A stretch of DNA of 6,496 nucleotides from JAGNZR01 sp051646055 (GCA_051646055.1 JBOFCM010000161.1:1-6496), one strand, 5' to 3'. Shown: positions 1 through 5,822, numbered from the stretch's first letter. The notes: generated by a model not told the origin, from the letters alone. A program made the numbers and translations.

Positions 1-870
1 CTTACCGAAGGAAATTTTAAGGTCTTGAAAGATACGGTAGATCCTGAGGTGGGAGAGATTATCCTGGCCATTGAAAGCGGTTCAACTCACCCTGTGGCAA
101 AGTCTATTGTCCAGCATTATGGAAGAACAGGCTATCTAATTTTTGACAGTTTCAGTGAGGAACATGGATATGGGATAGTAGCAAACTATGCTGGAAAACA
201 GTATCTTGTGGGAAATAGAAAGCTTATGGAAAAATATGGAGTTTCTGCAGAGGAGTTTCCTGAACTTGGAACAGCTGTATATGTGGCAGTAGAGGGGAAA
301 TATGCAGGAGGCTACCTTATAGGGGATAGCATGAGAGAAAATTCCAGAGAACTGATAACCTATCTGAAAGATAAAGGAATAAAGGCCTATATGCTTTCGG
401 GGGACCGTAAGCAGAATGCACTTTCGGTGGCGGAAGAGCTGGGAATAGGCAGTGATGGAGTTTTTGCAGAACTTCTCCCAGATGAAAAGATGGACATGTA
501 TGAGAAGATTAAAAAAGATACTGGAAACCGTGTGGCCTTTGTAGGAGATGGAATAAATGATGCTCCGGTTCTCAGACTTTCAGATGTGGGAATCTCTCTA
601 GGTGGAACAGGAAGTGATGCTGCCTTAGAAGCTGCAGATGTGGTTATAATGGATAATGATATAGGAAAACTTAAAACAGGTATTGAGATTTCTAAAAATG
701 TAGAGAGAATTCTGATTCAGAATGTGGTCTTTTCTCTAGGAATAAAAGCTATTGTTATGATTCTGGGAGTGCTTGGATATGCATCTATGTGGCTGGCTGT
801 TTTTGCCGATGTGGGAGTGGCTCTTCTAGCCGTTCTTAATGCCATGAGAATACTGAAAAAAAATGATTAA
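1..870 (+). CDS. Heavy-metal P1B-type ATPase (Zn/Cd/Pb-type), C-terminal 289 residues, 5' end outside window
   Basis: Membrane cation pump that exports divalent heavy metals using ATP. The reading frame is open from base 1 and begins LTEG, the end of the DKTGTLTEG phosphorylation motif, so the phosphorylated Asp codon lies about 15 bases before the window. Visible in order (residues counted from base 1): the P1B-specific HP dipeptide (H30-P31) and the GYG nucleotide-binding segment (about 56-58) of the N domain; MLSGD (about 131-135) and GDGINDAP (about 182-189) of the P domain; then two C-terminal membrane helices with FADVGVALLAVLNAMR. The Asp there (about D270) is the metal-ligand Asp of the last helix in ZntA/CadA-type (P1B-2) pumps, which argues against a copper pump. 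The C-terminus is short (KKND) with no extra metal-binding domain. A TTG at base 25 could be mistaken for a start but lies inside the conserved domain. It ends directly before a strong terminator. Metal specificity (Zn, Cd, Pb, possibly Co) is inferred from family. Confidence 0.93.
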   Translation, partial: LTEGNFKVLKDTVDPEVGEIILAIESGSTHPVAKSIVQHYGRTGYLIFDSFSEEHGYGIVANYAGKQYLVGNRKLMEKYGVSAEEFPELGTAVYVAVEGKYAGGYLIGDSMRENSRELITYLKDKGIKAYMLSGDRKQNALSVAEELGIGSDGVFAELLPDEKMDMYEKIKKDTGNRVAFVGDGINDAPVLRLSDVGISLGGTGSDAALEAADVVIMDNDIGKLKTGIEISKNVERILIQNVVFSLGIKAIVMILGVLGYASMWLAVFADVGVALLAVLNAMRILKKND

Positions 871-905
871 AAAAAGCCTCAACTATAAAAAGTTGAGGCT
901 TTTTT
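871..905. terminator. Bidirectional rho-independent terminator between the metal ATPase gene and nrdG
   Basis: A perfect 10-bp stem (AGCCTCAACT at 875-884, AGTTGAGGCT at 891-900) encloses a 6-base loop (885-890). It is flanked by an A-tract on the left (869-874) and a T-tract on the right (900-905), so it can terminate both strands; A/T pairing extends the stem by up to four pairs. It begins directly after the ATPase stop codon (868-870). On the minus strand it overlaps the last codons of nrdG: its TAG stop (885-883) spans the stem-loop junction. Confidence 0.93.
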
Positions 906-1386
906 CTGTCATACTTTTCTGTATATCTATAACTCTCTGATTCCTGCTACCTCTCCATTTTAAGGAAGTATCTTTCTCTTCTGACCGAAACTTTCCATCT
1001 ATGAGTACATTGCAGAGGGAAACTAAAGAGAAAAGAGAGTCATCCATCTGAATCTCTTCCCAGGTATATCCTGACCAGATCCAGATATCTTTTTCTGGGA
1101 ATTTTTCTTTGAATTCCCTTACAAATTTTTTAAGAGGTTCTATATTAGTGTGAAAAGTTGGATCTCCTCCCAAAAGAGATAATCCAGTTAGCATGTTCCG
1201 ATATTTATAAAAATACTGGAATATCTCCTCCTGAGTTGCCTCTGTAAAGGGTGTACCTGTTTTATGGTTCCATGTGCTGGGATTAAAGCATCCCTGGCAC
1301 TGGTGGGAGCATCCCGTAAGAAAGAGGGATACTCTGATCCCTCTTCCGTTAAGCATATCTCCGTATTTAATTCCTGAATAGTTCAT
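883..1386 (-). CDS. nrdG: Anaerobic ribonucleoside-triphosphate reductase activating protein (radical SAM)
   Basis: Cytoplasmic 4Fe-4S radical-SAM enzyme that cleaves S-adenosylmethionine and abstracts hydrogen from the glycyl-radical Gly of NrdD, switching the reductase on. The 167-residue protein has the cluster motif C26-x3-C30-x2-C33, the SAM-contacting GGDP (73-76), the conserved IWIWSGYTWEE segment (about 101-111), VLIDGKF (127-133) and the C-terminal WRGSRNQR (144-151). All match E. coli NrdG in order and spacing, and the length is close to the family norm (about 155-170), with a tail roughly 10 residues longer than E. coli. It lies 12 bp downstream of nrdD, and its ribosome binding site overlaps the nrdD stop, so the pair is surely one transcript. 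The tail (SLNFL-stop) is encoded inside the terminator hairpin. The CxxxCxxC spacing and adjacency to nrdD exclude a pyruvate formate-lyase activase assignment. Confidence 0.96.
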   Translation of the reverse strand: MNYSGIKYGDMLNGRGIRVSLFLTGCSHQCQGCFNPSTWNHKTGTPFTEATQEEIFQYFYKYRNMLTGLSLLGGDPTFHTNIEPLKKFVREFKEKFPEKDIWIWSGYTWEEIQMDDSLFSLVSLCNVLIDGKFRSEEKDTSLKWRGSRNQRVIDIQKSMTEKSLNFL

Positions 1387-1394
1387 ATTCTAAA

Positions 1395-1400
1395 CCGCCT
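1395..1400 (-). promoter_or_regulatory. nrdG ribosome binding site overlapping the nrdD stop codon
   Basis: On the minus strand the sequence TAGGCGG contains both the nrdD stop (TAG, 1401-1399) and an AGGCGG Shine-Dalgarno, 8 bases before the nrdG ATG at 1386. Sharing of bases between stop and ribosome binding site suggests translational coupling, which would keep activase and reductase levels linked. Confidence 0.75.
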
Positions 1401-3336
1401 ACATATGTTTTATTCTGTTGATAACCTCTTTCTGTCTTCCTTTATTGAAAGGCCTTGAATCAGGCTGAGCTAGGTATCCGCAGACTCTTCTTATTACATT
1501 CATCTTGTCTGAATCGCTGTTTTCACACTCTGGACACTGGAATCCCTTTTCTGTGGCAGAAAATTCACCAGAAAAACCGCACACATGGCATTTGTCTACT
1601 GGCTGGTTGATACCCATATAGTGAATTCCCAGAGAGTGGGCATATTTCAGTATAGCATGGACAGCTTCCAGATTATTTTTTAGAGAATCAGTCTCAATAT
1701 AACTGATGTGTCCTCCCTTGGCATATTTATGACCTGGAACTTCAAGCTTCAGTTTTAGGAAAGGATCCATCTGAATTTTGGAAGAAACATGGAAAGAGTT
1801 ATCGTAATATCCTTTATCAGTAACTCCTACAATATCCCCAAATTCCTCCTTGTCAATCTGTGCAAATCTGTCGCAGAGAGATTCAGAAGGAGTAGAGTAT
1901 AGGGCGAAACCTAGGTTATCACGTTTCTTATATTCCTCAACTTTTTCAGACATATATTTCAGAATGTTGAAAGTTTTTTCATAGACCTCCATATCCTGAG
2001 AGAAATCTTTTCCATAGAGAAGCTGAGAAACTTCACTCAGTCCTATATATCCTATGGAAACTGTGGCATATCCTCCCCATATAAGTTCCTTTATAGTCTC
2101 TTTTCCCTCTTTGTTAGCCATAGCACCGTTCATCCAAAGGATAGGAGCAGTTTCGGCAGGGGTATTCTCCAGATATTTTGCTCTGAAAATAGAATTTTCT
2201 CTAGAGAGTTCTAGGAGTTCTTCCAGCTCCTTGTAGAAACCAGCTTCATCTCCCCTGTGCCTTATGGCAATTCTTGGAAGATTGATGGTAGTGGCTCCAA
2301 TGTTGAATCTTCCAGAATACTTCTCTTTGCCGTCCTTATCATGCCATGGAGAGAGGAAGGCTCTGCATCCCATTGGATAAACTACGGTTTCATTCTTCCA
2401 CTGCTCTTCAGTTATAAAGAGGATATCGGGATAGATAGATGTAGTCATACATTGGAAAGCTATCTGGGAGATATCCCAGTTTGGATCTTCAGAGTTGAAG
2501 TTTAGCCCTTCACACACTGCATAGACTATTTTCGGGAAGATAGCAGTCTCTTTTTTAGCTCCAAATCCTGCCATTCTTGTCTTGAAAATATATTTTTGTA
2601 CAAGACGACCCTCCCATGAAGTTTCAGTTCCTATACCTACAGTGGTAAAAGGTGTCTGACCGTTTACTGTAGAGAGAGAGTTAATTTCATACTCCAGTCC
2701 CTGAGTGGCCTGTTTTACAGATTCTTCAGTCATATCTACAGCATAAGAAAATGCAGAAGAGTATTTTTTTTCTAGCTCTCTATTGGAATATTGAACATCT
2801 TCTTCTTGGGAAATTTTTTCTATCTCTTCCCCAGTTAATCTTGCCACATATTTCAGACCTTTTAAAAAATGTTTTTTGAAACTTTTTTTTATATAAGGTA
2901 CAAGGGCTCTGTCCAGGTAGGGAATAGAACATCCTCCGTAGGTATTGGAAGAGACAGAAGCTATTATCTGTACAATGTGACCTACTGCCACATCCACAGA
3001 GTTAGGCTCCAGCATCTTGGCATTTCCTATGTTGCATCCACCGTTTAGCATATTTTCAATATTCACAAGCTCACAGTTGGTCTCACGGAATAGGAGATAA
3101 TCTAGATCATGGATATGGATAGCACCAGATTCATGGGCTTCTTTTAAATGACTGGGAAGAATTCTGTTAAGATAAAAATCTTTAGAAGAGATACCAGCCA
3201 ACAGGTCTCTCTGAACAGAAATTGTTTTTCCATCTTTATTGGCATTTTCATTTAAAATGTCAGAATTAGAAGCAGCCACAAGTTCCTCTATTCTGTCGTA
3301 GATATTCTCTATTTTGTTATCTTTTTCAATAATCAT
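1399..3336 (-). CDS. nrdD: Anaerobic (class III) ribonucleoside-triphosphate reductase, catalytic subunit without ATP-cone
   Basis: Oxygen-sensitive glycyl-radical enzyme that reduces NTPs to dNTPs. The 645-residue protein aligns with E. coli NrdD (712 aa) from its LNENANKD segment (29-35) to the C-terminus. Key residues seen: C88 and C324 (NC and MGC motifs, equivalent to the active-site Cys79 and thiyl Cys290 of phage T4 NrdD), NGQTPF (225-230), STPSE (481-485), VTDKGYY (505-511), a four-Cys zinc site (C583, C586, C601, C604) and the glycyl-radical motif RVCGY with radical G620 (codon 1479-1477). The motif continues LAQPDSRPFN, whereas E. coli has LGSPDARPFN. The STPSE and catalytic-core similarity to E. 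coli suggests formate as reductant (inference). The N-terminal ATP-cone that gives dATP inhibition in E. coli is absent. The ATG at 3336 follows an AGGGGG ribosome binding site, and an in-frame TAA at 3345-3343 bars any upstream start. It is followed by nrdG and preceded by putative NrdR boxes. Confidence 0.97.
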   Translation of the reverse strand: MIIEKDNKIENIYDRIEELVAASNSDILNENANKDGKTISVQRDLLAGISSKDFYLNRILPSHLKEAHESGAIHIHDLDYLLFRETNCELVNIENMLNGGCNIGNAKMLEPNSVDVAVGHIVQIIASVSSNTYGGCSIPYLDRALVPYIKKSFKKHFLKGLKYVARLTGEEIEKISQEEDVQYSNRELEKKYSSAFSYAVDMTEESVKQATQGLEYEINSLSTVNGQTPFTTVGIGTETSWEGRLVQKYIFKTRMAGFGAKKETAIFPKIVYAVCEGLNFNSEDPNWDISQIAFQCMTTSIYPDILFITEEQWKNETVVYPMGCRAFLSPWHDKDGKEKYSGRFNIGATTINLPRIAIRHRGDEAGFYKELEELLELSRENSIFRAKYLENTPAETAPILWMNGAMANKEGKETIKELIWGGYATVSIGYIGLSEVSQLLYGKDFSQDMEVYEKTFNILKYMSEKVEEYKKRDNLGFALYSTPSESLCDRFAQIDKEEFGDIVGVTDKGYYDNSFHVSSKIQMDPFLKLKLEVPGHKYAKGGHISYIETDSLKNNLEAVHAILKYAHSLGIHYMGINQPVDKCHVCGFSGEFSATEKGFQCPECENSDSDKMNVIRRVCGYLAQPDSRPFNKGRQKEVINRIKHM

Positions 3337-3347
3337 CTTAACTTAAT

Positions 3348-3353
3348 CCCCCT
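3348..3353 (-). promoter_or_regulatory. nrdD ribosome binding site
   Basis: AGGGGG on the minus strand, 11 bases before the ATG at 3336. It supports that start. Together with the in-frame TAA at 3345-3343 it fixes the N-terminus and shows that the protein genuinely begins without an ATP-cone. Confidence 0.7.
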
Positions 3354-3381
3354 AATTTTATATAAAATAAATTGTGATTTT

Positions 3382-3397
3382 TCTCAATATATATTAA
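3382..3397. promoter_or_regulatory. Putative NrdR box 2 (promoter-distal, in the early transcribed region)
   Basis: TCTCAATATATATTAA matches the known NrdR-box consensus acaCwAtATaTwGtgt at 11 of 16 positions, including 9 of the 10 core positions (CAATATATA, then T where consensus has G). On its own this AT-rich match would be weak. Its 32-bp centre-to-centre spacing from the stronger box at 3414-3429 is what raises it, because NrdR sites characteristically occur in pairs about three helical turns apart. It would lie roughly at +5 to +20 of the predicted nrdD transcript. Confidence 0.5.
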
Positions 3398-3408
3398 ACT
3401 CACTTATT

Positions 3409-3436
3409 ATTATACACAACATCTAGTGATTTTCAA
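3409..3436 (-). promoter_or_regulatory. Predicted nrdDG promoter
   Basis: On the minus strand, -35 TTGAAA (3436-3431) and a perfect -10 TATAAT (3414-3409) are separated by 16 bases. A start of transcription near 3402 would give a leader of about 65 bases before nrdD. One putative NrdR box occupies the spacer between the two hexamers and the other lies just downstream, so a bound repressor would block polymerase. Confidence 0.65.
3414..3429. promoter_or_regulatory. Putative NrdR box 1 (in the promoter spacer)
   Basis: ACACAACATCTAGTGA matches the NrdR-box consensus acaCwAtATaTwGtgt at 13 of 16 positions, including every strongly conserved one (C4, A6, A8, T9, T11, G13). NrdR is the ATP/dATP-sensing repressor of ribonucleotide reductase genes, so a site here fits the downstream gene. 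It lies between the predicted -35 and -10 of nrdD. The nrdR gene itself is not in this window. Confidence 0.65.
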
Positions 3437-3490
3437 AGAAAAAAAACAATTTATTTTTGCTCTTGACAGGATAGTTCAGTGATAGTAATG

Positions 3491-3519
3491 AAAAAAAATT
3501 TTAAAGGGTTATATTAAAA
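3491..3519 (-). terminator. Weak candidate terminator after pfkA
   Basis: On the minus strand a 6-bp AT-only stem (TTTTAA at 3519-3514, TTAAAA at 3504-3499) with a 9-base loop is followed by eight T's (3498-3491). The pfkA stop codon (3511-3509) lies in the loop. With no GC pairs in the stem it would be inefficient, so some transcription may run from pfkA into nrdD. Confidence 0.3.
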
Positions 3520-4459
3520 GATTTAAAGAGGCATAATCTTCCTCTTTGTCATAGTGGAGTCTATCTATATCCTGGAAGTCCACATCGATTATTTTGTAAT
3601 CTCTCATTCCGATTGCTCTTCCCGAGATAGAATTTTTAAGAAGATCCACAGCACGGATAGACATCTTTCCTGCCAGAGATCTGTCAAAGGCTGAAGGCTT
3701 ACCTCCCCTTTGAATAAACCCGAGAGAAGTTTTTCTGATTCCTATTCCCAGTTTCTTTTCAATATAGTCTTTGAGATCATCCATATTATACATATTTTCT
3801 GTAATGATGACTATGTTGTCGCTTTTCCCTTCAGAGATATTTTTCTGAAGTTTTAGGGCAATTTCATCTGGGGTGAGTGGCTTTTCAGGGGTAGAGATAA
3901 TCTCTCCCGCTCCTGATAGGGCAGAGTGGAGAGCCAGATCTCCGCAGTGTCTTCCCATAACTTCCACAATGGTTCCCTTTTCATGGGTAGAGCCAGTATC
4001 CTTAATTCTACTTATGGCATCTAGTACAGTGTTGAGTGCAGTGTCAAATCCTATGCTGAAGTTTGTATACTGGAGATCATTGTCTATGGTTCCAGGAATC
4101 CCCACAACGTTTACCCCAAAACCTGAGAGCTTAGCGGCTCCCTTGAAAGATCCGTCTCCTCCAATAACCACAAGACCATGGATATCTTTCTCTTTAAGAT
4201 TCTGGGCAGCCTGATTCACATAGAGGTCCTCATAAAATTTTTCTGTACGGGCTGATTTGAGTATGGACCCTCCTATCTCAGCTATATTATCTACGTCTTT
4301 CAGAGTCAGGGGTGCTATCTGATTTTCAATTAGCCCCACAAATCCTCTCTTTATTCCAAATACCTCTATTCCATAAGAGTGAGCCACCTTTACAATAGCT
4401 CTGATAACGGCATTCATTCCTGGAGCATCTCCTCCGCTTGTTAAAACCCCTATTCTCAT
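3509..4459 (-). CDS. pfkA: ATP-dependent 6-phosphofructokinase
   Basis: Cytoplasmic glycolytic enzyme converting fructose-6-phosphate and ATP to fructose-1,6-bisphosphate. The 316 residues match the usual length (about 320) and show GGDAPGMN (9-16), GGDGS (100-104), PGTIDND (122-128, catalytic base D126), EVMGRHCGD (166-174), ITE (219-221) and IQRGGKPSAFDR (249-260). Gly at 103 and 123 is the ATP-type signature; PPi-dependent enzymes carry Asp and Lys there. Compared with E. coli PfkA (recalled sequence, offset by one), several ligand-binding positions differ: effector-site R25 is K24, R54 is L53, R154 is K153 and K211 is E210; substrate-site R162 is K161 and H249 is F248. Its allosteric behaviour may therefore differ. 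The ATG at 4459 follows a GGGGAGG ribosome binding site (4477-4471), and a good promoter lies just upstream. It is divergent from sbcD, and nrdD follows on the same strand after 172 bp. Confidence 0.96.
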   Translation of the reverse strand: MRIGVLTSGGDAPGMNAVIRAIVKVAHSYGIEVFGIKRGFVGLIENQIAPLTLKDVDNIAEIGGSILKSARTEKFYEDLYVNQAAQNLKEKDIHGLVVIGGDGSFKGAAKLSGFGVNVVGIPGTIDNDLQYTNFSIGFDTALNTVLDAISRIKDTGSTHEKGTIVEVMGRHCGDLALHSALSGAGEIISTPEKPLTPDEIALKLQKNISEGKSDNIVIITENMYNMDDLKDYIEKKLGIGIRKTSLGFIQRGGKPSAFDRSLAGKMSIRAVDLLKNSISGRAIGMRDYKIIDVDFQDIDRLHYDKEEDYASLNLLI

Positions 4460-4491
4460 AAATTTCTATACCTCCCCAATTTTATAACTTA

Positions 4492-4520
4492 ATTCTACTT
4501 TCTAGTCTGAAAAAAGTCAA
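4492..4520 (-). promoter_or_regulatory. Predicted pfkA promoter
   Basis: On the minus strand, -35 TTGACT (4520-4515) and -10 TAGAAT (4497-4492) are separated by exactly 17 bases. Transcription starting near 4485 would leave a leader of about 26 bases holding the strong GGGGAGG ribosome binding site, leaving no room for a riboswitch. Confidence 0.7.
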
Positions 4521-4535
4521 AGGGAAATAGTTTAT

Positions 4536-4566
4536 TTGTGATTAATAATGTGGTAATATCTATAAT
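4536..4566 (+). promoter_or_regulatory. Predicted sbcDC promoter
   Basis: A perfect -10 TATAAT (4561-4566) precedes sbcD by 44 bases. The -35 is weak: TTGTGA (4536-4541) at a 19-base spacing or TGTGAT (4537-4542) at 18. It is placed back to back with the pfkA promoter, with about 15 bases between the two -35 regions. Confidence 0.5.
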
Positions 4567-4573
4567 GAGAGAA

Positions 4574-4594
4574 ATATGTGTAGAGCACAAATAT
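4574..4594 (+). repeat. Imperfect inverted repeat in the sbcD leader
   Basis: ATATGTGT (4574-4581) and ACAAATAT (4587-4594) are complementary at 7 of 8 positions; an alternative register gives TGTG and CACA around a 5-base centre (TAGAG, 4581-4585). It lies just after the predicted transcription start and ends two bases before the sbcD Shine-Dalgarno. It could be an operator or a small leader hairpin, or chance in AT-rich DNA. Confidence 0.3.
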
Positions 4595-4610
4595 ATAGGA
4601 GGAGAGAGCT

Positions 4611-5822
4611 ATGAAGATTCTTCACTGTTCAGATATACACCTGGGAAAGCGTCCCTTTGGAAATGAAAATTTTAGCCAGAAGCGTTATGAGGATTATTTT
4701 AAATCCTTTGGCCAGGTGGTGGATTTAGCAGTTCATGAAAAAGTACAGGTTATGATAATTTCCGGAGACCTTTTTGATAGGAGAGATCTAACTCCTGATA
4801 TCTTAGCTAGAAGTGAGGAGTTTTTTAGAAAACTTCATGGGGAGGGAATAAAAGTCCTCCTAACAGAGGGAAATCATGATAACTCCAATAGATATGATGA
4901 GATAAATTCCTGGCTTCACTACCTGGAGGGAAGAGGTCTGACCAAAAGATTGGAGTACAGGAGAGATGAAAAGGGAAAATATTCTTTTCAGAAAGAGATA
5001 ATAGAAAATATAAATTTTTATGGACTTGGATTTCCTGGATTTGGAGTAGACAGGGTTGTAGAGGCTCTGAGCCAGGAGTTGAATGGAGAAGAGAAAAATA
5101 TAGTGATGATTCACACTGCTCTAGGAGGGGAGGGAGGACATCTCCCAGGTCTGGTGAGCAGTCAGGCTCTCAACCTTCTCAAGGGAAAAGCCCTGTATGT
5201 AGCAGGAGGGCATCTCCACTCTAAAAAAATATATCCATCTCCTTCACGAGGAGAGATTCCTTTCTTCTTTATACCTGGGTCCACAGAATACTGGAATGTA
5301 ATAAATGAACGTTCAGATGAGAAGGGAGTCTTTATTTTCGATACAGAGAGGGAGGAGTACACTTACCATCTTGTAGAGCCGAGAAAGCGTATAAAGGAAA
5401 GTTTTCTAGTCGAGAGGAAAGAGGGAGTTATAGAAAGATTTTCAGAATGCATAAAAGCTCTTAACCTGACTGGAGAGGAGCTTTTACTGGTGGAACTAAA
5501 AATAAAAAATAATATCTATATAAACAGCAAGGAACTTGAGAAAATAGCTGAGGAAGAGGGAGCACTTAAGGCATATATACTTCCTATTTTTTTAGAGGAA
5601 AACTCTCAGGAGAAAGGTGAATTTAGGGAAGAGAGTGACACCACAGCCAATATAGAAAGAGGGATAATAGAGAGCTGGGAAGGTTTTGGAGAATCTAAAC
5701 TTTCAGATCATTTTGAAAATCTCAAAGAGATACAGCGGGAGGGAGACTCTTCTGCTTTTGAGAGATTTTATCAGGAGTTTGACCAGATACTGGAGGGGAT
5801 GATTGTAGATGAGGATAGATAG
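4611..5822 (+). CDS. sbcD: Exonuclease subunit SbcD (Mre11 family)
   Basis: Metal-dependent nuclease subunit of the SbcCD complex, which opens DNA hairpins and trims broken or protein-blocked DNA ends. The 403-residue protein carries the five phosphoesterase motifs in order: SDIHLG (7-12; D8, H10), GDLFDR (52-57; D53), GNHD (87-90; N88 and catalytic H89), MIHTA (166-170; H168) and GGHLHS (199-204; H201, H203). These supply the ligands for the two-Mn(II) site, so the enzyme looks intact. After the catalytic domain (about 1-260) comes a cap region, then an acidic, Glu/Ser-rich C-terminus (about 328-403) likely to contact SbcC. The length is typical (E. coli SbcD is 400 aa). The ATG at 4611 has an excellent AGGAGG ribosome binding site (4597-4602), 8 bases upstream. 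It overlaps sbcC by 14 bases, so the two subunits are co-translated. It is divergent from pfkA and probably under its own promoter. Confidence 0.95.
   Translation: MKILHCSDIHLGKRPFGNENFSQKRYEDYFKSFGQVVDLAVHEKVQVMIISGDLFDRRDLTPDILARSEEFFRKLHGEGIKVLLTEGNHDNSNRYDEINSWLHYLEGRGLTKRLEYRRDEKGKYSFQKEIIENINFYGLGFPGFGVDRVVEALSQELNGEEKNIVMIHTALGGEGGHLPGLVSSQALNLLKGKALYVAGGHLHSKKIYPSPSRGEIPFFFIPGSTEYWNVINERSDEKGVFIFDTEREEYTYHLVEPRKRIKESFLVERKEGVIERFSECIKALNLTGEELLLVELKIKNNIYINSKELEKIAEEEGALKAYILPIFLEENSQEKGEFREESDTTANIERGIIESWEGFGESKLSDHFENLKEIQREGDSSAFERFYQEFDQILEGMIVDEDR
5792..5798 (+). promoter_or_regulatory. sbcC ribosome binding site inside the sbcD coding region
   Basis: GGAGGGG lies within the last codons of sbcD, 10 bases before the sbcC ATG at 5809. 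It decides that start over other codons nearby and fits translational coupling of the two subunits. Confidence 0.7.

Noticed and set aside
1..870. Copper (CopA-type) or potassium (KdpB-type) P-type ATPase
   Set aside because: The HP dipeptide excludes KdpB. The last helix has FADVGVALLAVLNAMR with the Asp typical of Zn/Cd pumps instead of the copper-pump pattern (Met and Ser ligands).
2054..2505. Two plus-strand open frames (60 and 82 residues) antisense to nrdD
   Set aside because: They lie wholly within the strongly conserved nrdD coding sequence, have no convincing ribosome binding site, and encode low-complexity Ser/Leu-rich or unrecognisable proteins.
3371..3388. Calling the TTGTGA inverted repeat an FNR, CRP or Rex site
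   Set aside because: The gap between GA and TC is 4 bases, while FNR, CRP and Rex sites need 6, and one half-site is mismatched. It is kept only as an unexplained symmetric element.
3463..3491. Perfect plus-strand -35 TTGACA (3463-3468) in the pfkA-nrdD gap
   Set aside because: The best -10 at 17 bases is TAATGA, which is poor, and no plus-strand gene follows; any transcript would only be antisense to pfkA. I could not support a small RNA.
3337..3508. Nucleotide riboswitch or a remnant ATP-cone coding region upstream of nrdD
   Set aside because: The region is AT-rich with stop codons, no extended structure is visible, and it is too short to encode a cone.
3873..4214. Plus-strand 113-residue open frame antisense to pfkA
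   Set aside because: Fully inside pfkA, Pro/Ser-rich as expected of a complement-frame shadow, with no ribosome binding site or recognisable domain.
4860..5362. Two minus-strand open frames (84 and 66 residues) antisense to sbcD
   Set aside because: They overlap sbcD catalytic-domain codons including conserved motifs, and show no initiation signals or family resemblance.
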